From: Bacillota bacterium
Lineage (GTDB): Bacteria; Bacillota_A; Clostridia; Clostridiales; Clostridiaceae
Direction of reading: 5' to 3'
DNA: 5,874 nucleotides
NCBI GenBank assembly: GCA_021837545.1
Contig: JAKBFR010000136.1
Span: 1-5,874, forward strand
Positions 1-5,444 of this stretch are shown here, in pieces. The notes beneath the pieces are model-generated. The model was not told the origin of the DNA. It was given only the letters and a program-made list of their open reading frames with translations, and made no database searches. Both the position numbers and the translations under genes were made by a program. Position 1 is the first letter of the stretch. Each line of letters opens with the position of its first letter.

Positions 1-888
1 TCCTGCTGGAACAATTTTAACTGATGCCGCCATAGATTTAAAACATCTCTTATCAACTACTCTTCTTACTGTATCAAAAACTATATCTCCTGCAGCTGCT
101 ACTCCACCACCAATTATTATTATTTCCGGATCAAAAATTGCTACTGCATTTGCTATTGCTATTCCTAAATAATTTAATGCATTATCAATTATATCTTTGC
201 AAACTGGATCGCCTGCTGCTGCTTCTGTAAACACTTCATATGAAGTAACAGTTTCATATTTTCTTAATGAAGTTTCCACTTTACTAGTTAATGCTTCTTG
301 TCCTCTTTTTGCAATTGCAGTTCCTGATGATGTTGCTTCTACACAACCAATGTTTCCACAGTTACATCTTGGGCCATCTGGTGCTACTGTCATATGTCCA
401 ATTTCTAAAGCATTTGAAGTGTGTCCTCTATATACTTTCCCATTTAAAACAGCTCCTCCACCTACTCCAGTACTTACTGTAAAGAATACTACATGTTTAG
501 CGCCTTTTCCTGCTCCAAACATATATTCTCCAATAGCTGCAACGTTTGCATCATTATCTAAAAACACAGGTACCCCAAACTTCTTATTTAATGGTTCAAC
601 TAAATTAAAATTTTTAAACGGAAGATTTGGCGTATAGATTATTGTTCCTTTTTCTGCATCTAAAGGTCCTGGTGAACCTATTCCTATTCCCTTTATTTCT
701 TCATAAGTAACTGAACCATCCTTAATTACTTTTTCTATAGATTCAATAATTCTATTAAGTACAGGAATTTCTCCTTCGTTAGCATTTGTTGGCACTGTTG
801 TTTGACTTATTACCTCTCCATTTAAATTAGATAATGCAGTATTTATCTTAGTGCCTCCTAAATCTACTCCTACAACATAATTTTGCAT
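1..888 (-). CDS. glcK: ROK-family glucokinase, 3' end outside the window
   Basis: This gene should phosphorylate glucose with ATP to glucose 6-phosphate in the cytoplasm, feeding glycolysis. The 296 codons present read without a stop to the window edge. Visible landmarks are the N-terminal phosphate loop GVDLGGTK (residues 7-14), LDNDANVAA (110-118) with the expected catalytic base Asp113, STGVGGG (139-145), and the ROK signature EIGHM (162-166) followed by CNCGNIGC (175-182). His165 with Cys175, Cys177 and Cys182 form the family's structural zinc site. FDPEIIIIGGG (252-262) is the C-terminal nucleotide-binding stretch. ROK glucokinases are usually about 315-320 residues, so about 20 are missing because the window ends, not through damage. 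The ATG start is fixed by AAGGAGAG eight to nine bases upstream. An 83-codon gene precedes it by 98 bases on the same strand with no terminator between, so cotranscription is possible. The complete ROK signature plus the zinc cysteines favours a sugar kinase over a ROK repressor, which would carry an N-terminal HTH. The exact sugar is inferred. Confidence 0.95.
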   Translation of the reverse strand, partial: MQNYVVGVDLGGTKINTALSNLNGEVISQTTVPTNANEGEIPVLNRIIESIEKVIKDGSVTYEEIKGIGIGSPGPLDAEKGTIIYTPNLPFKNFNLVEPLNKKFGVPVFLDNDANVAAIGEYMFGAGKGAKHVVFFTVSTGVGGGAVLNGKVYRGHTSNALEIGHMTVAPDGPRCNCGNIGCVEATSSGTAIAKRGQEALTSKVETSLRKYETVTSYEVFTEAAAGDPVCKDIIDNALNYLGIAIANAVAIFDPEIIIIGGGVAAAGDIVFDTVRRVVDKRCFKSMAASVKIVPAG

Positions 889-948
889 AAAATAACTCTC
901 CTTCATTTCAATTTATTTCCCTAATAAAAACAATTTATTCTAATAGCT

Positions 949-954
949 ATTATA
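949..954 (-). promoter_or_regulatory. candidate -10 box upstream of glucokinase
   Basis: A perfect TATAAT on the minus strand lies about 60 bases before the glucokinase ATG. The hexamer 17 bases upstream is TTTATT, a poor -35, and there is no TG extension. In such AT-rich DNA this may be chance; the gene could instead be read through from the 83-codon gene before it. No cre-like operator is visible between the box and the start codon. Confidence 0.3.
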
Positions 955-986
955 CTATATTATGTCATATTAATAAAACCTGTATT

Positions 987-1238
987 TTAAATATTATTTC
1001 TTGAAGATGCTTTATTTGCGCTAATGTAATAGTTGCCAAAATCATCATAATGTGTATAGTTAATAATAAACTTATTATCTTGAAGCATTGAGTTGATTAC
1101 ATCTATTTCTCCTTTGTTATCTTTATTAATTCTTATTACAAAATTATCATCTTTATCTATTATATTTAAATAGTCAAATATATTACTGTAATCACTTAAT
1201 TCTATATTCCCACTAATATTCATACTATAATCTGACAT
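987..1238 (-). CDS. small acidic protein of unknown function (83 aa)
   Basis: I do not recognise this protein. It is 83 residues, rich in Asp, Asn, Ile, Ser and Tyr, with no signal peptide, membrane segment, cysteine cluster or nucleotide-binding motif. Two segments look beta-like (FVIRINKD, around residues 33-40, and NYYISANKA near the C terminus), so a small beta-containing cytoplasmic domain is plausible. It is very likely a real gene because an almost ideal ribosome binding site, AAGGAGGA, sits seven bases before the ATG, and the frame is free of the Lys/Asn/Phe-only composition expected from random AT-rich ORFs. It ends 98 bases before the glucokinase start with no terminator between, so the two may share a transcript. 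Nothing else shows what it does. Confidence 0.72.
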   Translation of the reverse strand: MSDYSMNISGNIELSDYSNIFDYLNIIDKDDNFVIRINKDNKGEIDVINSMLQDNKFIINYTHYDDFGNYYISANKASSRNNI

Positions 1239-1520
1239 TAATTTATCCTCCTTGCAATATATTTTTTAAAGCTTATATAATATTCCTAAAAGTAGTATGT
1301 CTTCGTATAAGTAATTTTATCCTATTCTAATTAATGTAAAATTACCCTAATTTGCTAAAATAGAGTTGCCGTTTGTTTAATCTTAAACAAGTAAATAAAT
1401 AATGCAGAATGTAATTTATTTATGTATAGTAATACTATATAAATCCAGAATGTTAGCCGACAAATTTCATATCTCTCCTAGTTCCGAAATATACTCATAC
1501 TTTAAAATTATATGAAACTA
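1239..1520. other. intergenic stretch with several AT-rich dyads
   Basis: No gene is visible between the 83-codon gene and the terminator at 1521-1561. The stretch holds three inverted repeats, at 1373-1390, 1392-1422 and 1425-1439, listed separately or in the findings. It also holds a five-codon frame (MKFVG, 1453-1470, minus) preceded by AGGAG. No convincing -35/-10 pair for the 83-codon gene could be picked; the best is TTTACA with TAAAAT but only 15 bases between them. Confidence 0.5.
1373..1390. promoter_or_regulatory. 18-bp perfect dyad, possible operator
   Basis: TTGTTTAA-TC-TTAAACAA is an inverted repeat with 8-bp perfect arms and a 2-base centre, about 135 bases upstream of the start of the 83-codon gene. 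Its length and symmetry fit a dimeric repressor site. The regulator is unknown, and AT-rich DNA yields such dyads by chance fairly often. Confidence 0.25.
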
Positions 1521-1561
1521 GAAATAAAGGTCATGCTTTTCAAATGCATGACCTTTATTTC
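1521..1561 (-). terminator. strong intrinsic terminator after the EF-G-like gene
   Basis: Two perfectly complementary 16-base arms (1521-1536 and 1546-1561) enclose a 9-base loop. The core is GGTCATGC / GCATGACC. It is flanked by A-rich and T-rich outer parts (AAATAAA / TTTATTT), so the hairpin supplies its own U-rich 3' side in both directions. It begins 21 bases after the stop codon of the EF-G-like gene. No plus-strand gene runs into it, so its main job is to end the minus-strand transcript. Confidence 0.88.
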
Positions 1562-1582
1562 AATGGATATATTCTATAAATT

Positions 1583-3664
1583 TTATTTTCTTAATTTATT
1601 CACACTTTCTATGGCTTTTACTAATTCTAATTCCGGAACTTCTTCATACCTTATAACTTCCTTTGTGAATGTTCCTCTACCTTGAGTTAATGATCGCAAT
1701 TCAGTAGCATACCTTCTAACCTCTGCAAGTGGAACTTCAGCTGTAACTTTTTGTTTCTCTCCTTCTGATTCCATTCCAATTACTCTGCCTCTCTTTTTAT
1801 TTATATCTGCTATTACATCTCCCATATATTCATTAGGTAGTACAACTTCTACTTTCATTATAGGCTCTAATAAGATTGGACTAGCTTGTTCAAGCCCTTT
1901 CTTATAAGCTATAGATGCAGCAACCTTGAATGCCATTTCAGATGAATCTACAGCATGATATGATCCATCATGAAGAGTTGCCCTAAGCCCTATAACTGGG
2001 CATCCAGCTAAAACTCCATGTGATATGCAATCTCTTAATCCTTTTTCTACGGCTGGTATGAAGTTTCTTGGAACCGCACCACCAACAACATCGTCTATAA
2101 ACTCTAAATCTTCTACGTCATCACCTCTATGTTCAAACTTAATAACAACATCTCCATATTGACCATGTCCACCAGACTGTTTTTTGTGTTTTCCTTGTAC
2201 ATCTGCAAAGCCTTTTATAGCTTCTTTATAAGGAATTTTAGGCAAATCTAATACTACGTCCACACCAAATTTGCTTTTTATTTTACTTGCAATTATGTTA
2301 ATATGAGTTTCACCTAATCCAGAAATAATAATTTCTGCATTTTCTATATCTCTAGATATTTCAAAAACTGGATCCTCTTCTTTTAACTTATTTAATGCTT
2401 GAGATATCTTTTCTTCATCCCCCTTAGCTTGCGGTATTACAGCCATAGAGCAAACTGCTTTTGGGAAGTTCATCTTATCATACATAATTTTAAAATTCGG
2501 ACTAGCTAATGTGTCTCCTGTACTTGTATATTGTAATTTAGAAATTGCACCTATATCCCCTGCAATAATACTTTTAGCTGGTATTTGCGTTTTGCCTCTA
2601 ATAAAACAAATATGAGAAAGTTTTTCATTCTTATCCTTATTAACATTTAATACTGTCATATCTTCCTTTGCTTCTCCTGTTATAACCCTAAAGAATGATA
2701 TTTTACCTACAAATGGATCTGCAATAGTTTTAAATATCAATGCTGAAAAAGGTTTGTCTTGATCAAGATTTATGAAAATCTCTTCACCTTTTACAATATC
2801 TAAAGCTTTTTGTGGAATTGCATATTCTGGTGAGGGAAAGCATTCTACTATATCATCAATTAAAGAATCCATTCCTATGATTTTGGTTGCACTTCCACAC
2901 ATAACAGGTGCAATATCTCCGCTAGCGCATCCACTTATTAATCCTTTATATATTTCTTCGTCACTTAATTCACCTTCATTAAAGTATTTATCAAGTAAAG
3001 TTTCATCTGTTTCAGCTACAGCTTCCATAATCATTCTTTTACATTTTTCAACTTCATCCATCAATTCTTCAGGTATATCTAATATCTCTATTTTCTTTGT
3101 TTTCATATCATATATTCTAGCTTGCTTAGATATAATATTTATTACTCCCTTAAAATTATCTTCTTCTCCTATTGGATATTGAATAGGAACTACACTTATT
3201 CCAAATTTTTCTTTAAGAGAAGCTAATACCTTATCAAAACTTGCATTTTCTCTATCTAATTTATTTATAAAAATTGTTCTAGGCAATTTAATTTTATTAC
3301 AATATTCCCATGCTCTTTCAGTTCCAGCCTTTATTCCTGAAACTCCACTAACAACTATCATACCTACATCTACAGCTCTCATTCCTTCAATACATTCACC
3401 TTGAAAATCAGCGTAGCCTGGAATATCTATAATATTTATTTTAACATGATCTAATTCAATTGGAGCTACTGAAAGCGAAATAGAAAATTGTTTTTTCTTT
3501 TCTTCTGTATCAAAATCTAAAACAGTAGTGCCATCATCAATCTTTCCTAATCTATCTGTTATTTTTGAATAATATAAAATACTTTCTGCCAAAGATGTTT
3601 TTCCTGTTCCATTATGTCCCATTAATCCTACATTTCTTAAATTTTTAATACTATAATCTTTCAT
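1583..3664 (-). CDS. elongation factor G-like translational GTPase (EF-G paralogue)
   Basis: This is a 693-residue, full-length five-domain translational GTPase related to EF-G. Visible in order: P-loop GHNGTGKT (16-23), switch I region ending QFSIS (59-63), G3 DIPGYADF (80-87), G4 NKLD (134-137), G5 GSAT (257-260), beta-barrel domain II (about 300-395), domain III with GLGETHINII, domain IV with GGHGQYGD (498-505) and the tip HDGSYHAVDSSEMAF (565-579), then domain V with LLEPIMKVEV and PLAEVRRYATELRS. Canonical EF-G has DTPGH; here the catalytic His is Tyr, and the switch I Thr is Ser. Both are typical of the EF-G-2/EF-G-like paralogue class (as in Thermus EF-G-2), so this is probably not the housekeeping fusA, and not TetM. 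The retained domain IV tip suggests it still enters the ribosomal A site; its exact role is not established. I chose the ATG at 3664 because the family starts with M-K-x-Y before LRNVG. An in-frame TTG at 3676 adds four codons, but AAGGG lies only one base before it. Confidence 0.93.
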   Translation of the reverse strand: MKDYSIKNLRNVGLMGHNGTGKTSLAESILYYSKITDRLGKIDDGTTVLDFDTEEKKKQFSISLSVAPIELDHVKINIIDIPGYADFQGECIEGMRAVDVGMIVVSGVSGIKAGTERAWEYCNKIKLPRTIFINKLDRENASFDKVLASLKEKFGISVVPIQYPIGEEDNFKGVINIISKQARIYDMKTKKIEILDIPEELMDEVEKCKRMIMEAVAETDETLLDKYFNEGELSDEEIYKGLISGCASGDIAPVMCGSATKIIGMDSLIDDIVECFPSPEYAIPQKALDIVKGEEIFINLDQDKPFSALIFKTIADPFVGKISFFRVITGEAKEDMTVLNVNKDKNEKLSHICFIRGKTQIPAKSIIAGDIGAISKLQYTSTGDTLASPNFKIMYDKMNFPKAVCSMAVIPQAKGDEEKISQALNKLKEEDPVFEISRDIENAEIIISGLGETHINIIASKIKSKFGVDVVLDLPKIPYKEAIKGFADVQGKHKKQSGGHGQYGDVVIKFEHRGDDVEDLEFIDDVVGGAVPRNFIPAVEKGLRDCISHGVLAGCPVIGLRATLHDGSYHAVDSSEMAFKVAASIAYKKGLEQASPILLEPIMKVEVVLPNEYMGDVIADINKKRGRVIGMESEGEKQKVTAEVPLAEVRRYATELRSLTQGRGTFTKEVIRYEEVPELELVKAIESVNKLRK

Positions 3665-3720
3665 GAACTCTGCCAAACCCTTAAGTCACCTTAGAAGCTG
3701 GCTTTCACCTGCCTTTCACC
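3665..3720 (-). promoter_or_regulatory. structured leader of the EF-G-like gene with GGTGA repeats
   Basis: The 56 bases before the ATG contain three copies of GGTGA on the minus strand (3716-3720, 3705-3709, 3686-3690). They can fold into a hairpin: GCCA (3699-3702) pairs with TGGC (3672-3675), and TAAG (3690-3693) pairs with CTTA (3682-3685) around a GTGA tetraloop of GNRA type. Between these, 3695-3697 pair with 3678-3680. This would bury AAGGG (3678-3682), the best ribosome binding site, which is a rather long 13 bases from the ATG. A competing pair, GGC (3711-3713) with GCC (3700-3702), would break the outer stem. It matches no riboswitch class I know. A weak -10 box (TATTAT, 3723-3728) would start the RNA just ahead of it. 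Folding is inferred by eye. Confidence 0.35.
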
Positions 3721-3937
3721 TTATAATACTATGTTTTATTAATAATTCTATTTATTTTTTTAAAATCCTCCTAATTTTCTTAATTTTCTGAAAATTCTTA
3801 TTGAAAATTTGTTCATTCTCAAATTTTCTAATTACTACTTAAATTTTGCTGTAGTAGTAATAAAAAACTATTCTCATTTTACCTGTTGGCTTTTATCATT
3901 TTAAAGCGTTGAATTTAAATTACCGAGGGACAAATTT
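3721..3937. other. gene-free AT-rich intergenic DNA with two hairpins and an orphan SD
   Basis: No reading frame here is supported. It contains two perfect 9-bp inverted repeats: 3803-3811 with 3820-3828 (GAAAATTTG / CAAATTTTC) and 3831-3839 with 3853-3861 (ATTACTACT / AGTAGTAAT). Neither has a following T-run of the kind an intrinsic terminator needs. A perfect AGGAGG (3767-3772, minus strand) has no ATG, GTG or TTG at a usable distance. Confidence 0.5.
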
Positions 3938-4165
3938 ATGACTATTGCTGGTTCTATCTTATGATATTTAATTATTATTACTTCAATCATCAATGCATTT
4001 GTAGAAGCCATATTTAAAACTCAATATTTAACTATAATCTATAATATAATATATATTCCTGCCTTAATAATAATATTAAAATCTTTAACTATAAAAGATA
4101 ATATTAAATTTATTTTAGTTTTCTTAGTAACTTTTTTATGGCAATTATTTAGTTTGTTTCAATAG
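3938..4165 (+). pseudogene. possible decayed membrane-protein gene (weak)
   Basis: This is the only plus-strand frame with any signs of coding. GAGGG sits eight bases before an ATG at 3938. The frame reads MTIAGSIL, then an in-frame TGA (3962-3964), then 66 more codons to TAG (4163-4165). The later part is strongly hydrophobic, with two likely membrane spans separated by a polar KSLTIKDNIK linker and ending in TFLWQLFSLFQ. The stretch TSIINAFVEAIF faintly recalls the FxNAxxEExxFRG motif of CPBP-type membrane proteases, but the second Glu and the Arg are absent, so I do not assign it. Hydrophobic frames arise easily in DNA this rich in A and T, and it may not be a gene at all. Confidence 0.22.
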
Positions 4166-4350
4166 TTTGCATAGTTAATCAATGTTGATAGCTAAATTAC
4201 CTAAAGAGTTCTATGTGTTGAGAAATCCATTTATATAGCTTGATTCAGTTCAACTTTCACCGCCATATCTACTAATTTTATCCAGTTTTTTCCTGACATT
4301 CACTCAAACTTTTGACTAGTATTAGCAGGTTATAATTCGAGAGAAAACGA
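4166..4350. other. intergenic DNA without a supported gene
   Basis: Nothing convincing is present. A 22-codon minus-strand frame (4231-4299, beginning MSGKNWIKLVDM) has no ribosome binding site and no recognised relatives. No inverted repeats of note were seen. The high-coordinate end receives the T-run of the terminator at 4352-4386. Confidence 0.4.
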
Positions 4351-4386
4351 AAAAAGCTAATCGAGGTGTGAAGCCGATTAGCTTTT
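4345..4386 (-). terminator. intrinsic terminator downstream of the VanZ remnant
   Basis: Arms of 12 perfectly paired bases (4352-4363 and 4375-4386, AAAAGCTAATCG / CGATTAGCTTTT) enclose an 11-base loop. On the minus strand the hairpin is followed by further T residues (TTTTTTCGTTTTC), giving a good U-tract. On the plus strand only TTTT precedes GGATC, so it is mainly a minus-strand terminator. It is the first terminator after the zinc-ribbon gene, 212 bases past that stop codon, and probably once ended the VanZ gene. Confidence 0.78.
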
Positions 4387-4405
4387 GGATCATAACTTTA
4401 TTCTA

Positions 4406-4435
4406 ATTCTATCATGTGTTTATTTTAAAAAGCAA
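4406..4435 (-). promoter_or_regulatory. candidate extended -10 promoter facing the terminator
   Basis: On the minus strand TTGCTT (4430-4435) is followed 18 bases later by TAGAAT (4406-4411). TAGAAT is five of six to consensus and is preceded by TG one base away (TGA, 4412-4414), the extended -10 form. Transcription would begin near 4399 and meet the terminator almost at once, giving an RNA of about 50-55 nt with no room for a gene. It could be a small-RNA promoter, a relic, or chance. Confidence 0.35.
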
Positions 4436-4443
4436 AAATTTTT

Positions 4444-4530
4444 TTAATGTTTGACAAATAATTGATGTATCTCATCAGTGCAAGCATAAAGAAATACGAA
4501 TACTATTATTAAAATAACAACTTGCTTCAT
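4444..4530 (-). pseudogene. VanZ-family membrane protein remnant
   Basis: A 28-codon frame consists of a hydrophobic helix (VVILIIVFVFL) followed directly by YACTDEIHQLFV, then KH and a stop. The motif Y-A-x-(S/T)-D-E-(I/F)-H-Q-x-F-V is the signature of VanZ-like membrane proteins, where it is followed by (P/A)GRxGxxxDVxxD and a final helix. Here the frame stops right after FV, and no continuation was seen downstream. About 20 further codons upstream stay open in the same frame (back to about 4592), but no VanZ N-terminal helices are recognisable. There is no ribosome binding site before the ATG. I read this as the middle of a decayed vanZ-like gene, not a working protein. VanZ itself is linked to low-level teicoplanin resistance; most chromosomal homologues have no known role. 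Confidence 0.6.
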
Positions 4531-4598
4531 ATTAAAATATAACTTTAACACATTTGAGGGTATAAGTTTAAATATCCCCCCTAAAGCTAAGTTTCACT

Positions 4599-5036
4599 CT
4601 ATTCTGACATATATCTATTTATATATGCAAGGGATTCTTCTAATAATTCTTGACCCTTCTCTAATCCATCAACTTTTATCTCCAAATTACAAATTCTTTG
4701 ATCAATTTTATACATAATCTGTTTAATATCCTGCATCAGTTTTGCTTCATATGTTACTTGTATACCCTCATCATCAATAAATATTTTTTCTGGAGGATAT
4801 CCACATTTAGTGCATTTTGCATATATACCTTGTTTTTCTAAATTGTTAAATACTTTAAATGTATCATTATTACACTTTTTACAGCTTGATAACATCACAA
4901 ATTCATAATAACTTACATCATAATAATAAGTACTTCCACAATCCTTACATTGTAATTTCAACTGGTTATCTTCTGTTACTATATGAAATTCATTACCGCT
5001 ACATCCATCTTTTTTGCAGACAACAGTTTGTACCAT
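4599..5036 (-). CDS. double zinc-ribbon protein with C-terminal coiled coil (145 aa), function unknown
   Basis: I do not recognise the family. Cysteines come in four groups: CKKDGC (7-12) and CKDC (30-33), then CKKC (52-55) and CTKC (75-78). This is the layout of two tandem zinc ribbons, each with a pair of knuckles 18-20 residues apart. Residues about 97-141 are a charged, heptad-like helix (MQDIKQIMYKIDQRI, then LEIKVDGLEKGQELLEE), probably a coiled coil for dimerisation or partner binding. No membrane segment or signal peptide is present, so it should be cytoplasmic. Such proteins often bind nucleic acid or proteins, but nothing here shows which. I start it at the ATG at 5036, with GAGGTAGG just upstream. 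An in-frame ATG at 5051 would add MRGRI, but it has no ribosome binding site and would lie only about 11 bases from the predicted transcript start. It stands alone between the rrn operon terminator and the VanZ remnant, with its own promoter. Confidence 0.85.
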   Translation of the reverse strand: MVQTVVCKKDGCSGNEFHIVTEDNQLKLQCKDCGSTYYYDVSYYEFVMLSSCKKCNNDTFKVFNNLEKQGIYAKCTKCGYPPEKIFIDDEGIQVTYEAKLMQDIKQIMYKIDQRICNLEIKVDGLEKGQELLEESLAYINRYMSE

Positions 5037-5068
5037 AATCCTACCTCTCATAATATAATTTTTTTGTT

Positions 5069-5097
5069 TATATACCTAACTATAAGTCAAATATCAA
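5069..5097 (-). promoter_or_regulatory. sigma-A-type promoter of the zinc-ribbon gene
   Basis: On the minus strand TTGATA (5092-5097) is followed after exactly 17 bases by TATATA (5069-5074), with TATAAA overlapping it at a 19-base spacing. A start near 5062 gives a leader of about 26 bases that contains the GAGGTAGG ribosome binding site, which supports the start codon at 5036 over the one at 5051. Confidence 0.55.
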
Positions 5098-5335
5098 AAT
5101 TACATTTTTACATATATTTTACATTTAAATTATATATTATAATTTCTCTATTGTACACTTTAATAGTTAGTATTTTTAATTCATTTTATGAGTTAGTTCT
5201 ACATTTTATACATTGAGATAACTCAAACTTAATTGCAAGCTTAGGATTGCTGCATTTCAGATATAACTGAAAAATAAATTTAAGCATAATTTCTTAACAA
5301 ATTTTACTTAACTCTTATAATTTATTAAATAGCAA
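5098..5335. other. AT-rich spacer between rrn terminator and zinc-ribbon promoter
   Basis: I see no gene, RNA or repeat here. A plus-strand frame through it is a by-product of AT-rich sequence: it overlaps the zinc-ribbon gene, has no ribosome binding site and is made mostly of Ile, Phe, Leu, Tyr and Ser. Confidence 0.5.
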
Positions 5336-5365
5336 AAAAACTATGAATTACAATTCATAGTTTTT
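5334..5365 (-). terminator. intrinsic terminator of the rrn/tRNA operon
   Basis: ACTATGAATT and AATTCATAGT form a perfect stem that extends into A/T flanks (5336-5349 with 5352-5365). The real loop is probably the four bases 5349-5352. On the minus strand the hairpin is followed by a run of seven T residues. It begins two bases beyond the CCA end of tRNA-Ala, so it ends the rRNA-tRNA transcript. Confidence 0.9.
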
Positions 5366-5367
5366 AA

Positions 5368-5443
5368 TGGTGGAGATTAAGGGATTCGAACCCTTGACCC
5401 CCTGCGTGCAAGGCAGGTGCTCTCCCAACTGAGCTAAACCCCC
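5368..5443 (-). tRNA. tRNA-Ala (anticodon UGC)
   Basis: This is a complete 76-base cloverleaf with encoded CCA. The acceptor GGGGGTT pairs with AATCTCC (two G-U pairs) and the discriminator is A. The D arm reads GCTCAGTTGGGAGAGC. The anticodon stem CCTGC/GCAGG encloses the loop CTTGCAC with anticodon TGC. The T arm AAGGG-TTCGAAT-CCCTT is perfect. It is the last gene of the rrn operon, one base after the upstream tRNA and two bases before the terminator hairpin. Confidence 0.97.
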
Positions 5444-5444
5444 A

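Noticed and set aside
197..637. Plus-strand open frame of 146 codons (and a 63-codon one inside it)
   Set aside because: It lies wholly opposite the glucokinase gene, whose motifs are unmistakable, and has no ribosome binding site.
1453..1470. Five-codon minus-strand frame MKFVG preceded by AGGAG
   Set aside because: It is too short to judge; there is no promoter or attenuator-like structure around it, and the SD spacing is short.
2772..3182. Plus-strand open frame of 136 codons
   Set aside because: It is antisense to the GTPase domain and start of domain II of the EF-G-like gene; there is no independent coding evidence.
3676..3676. TTG start of the EF-G-like gene, four codons upstream of the ATG
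   Set aside because: AAGGG is only about one base from this TTG, and family members begin at the M-K-x-Y that corresponds to the ATG at 3664.
3665..3720. Known riboswitch or T-box in the leader of the EF-G-like gene
   Set aside because: The conserved cores of T-box (AGGGTGGNACCGCG), c-di-GMP, SAM, THF, preQ1 and fluoride elements were looked for by eye and are absent.
4231..4299. Minus-strand 22-codon frame beginning MSGKNWIKLVDM
   Set aside because: It has no Shine-Dalgarno sequence, no recognised relatives, and a length expected by chance; a transposase tail was considered but nothing supports it.
4451..4456. Perfect plus-strand TTGACA
   Set aside because: No acceptable -10 box lies 16-18 bases downstream, and no plus-strand gene follows; it falls inside the VanZ remnant.
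4983..5216. Plus-strand open frame of 77 codons
   Set aside because: It overlaps the start of the zinc-ribbon gene and its promoter, is almost all Ile/Phe/Leu/Tyr/Ser, and has no ribosome binding site.
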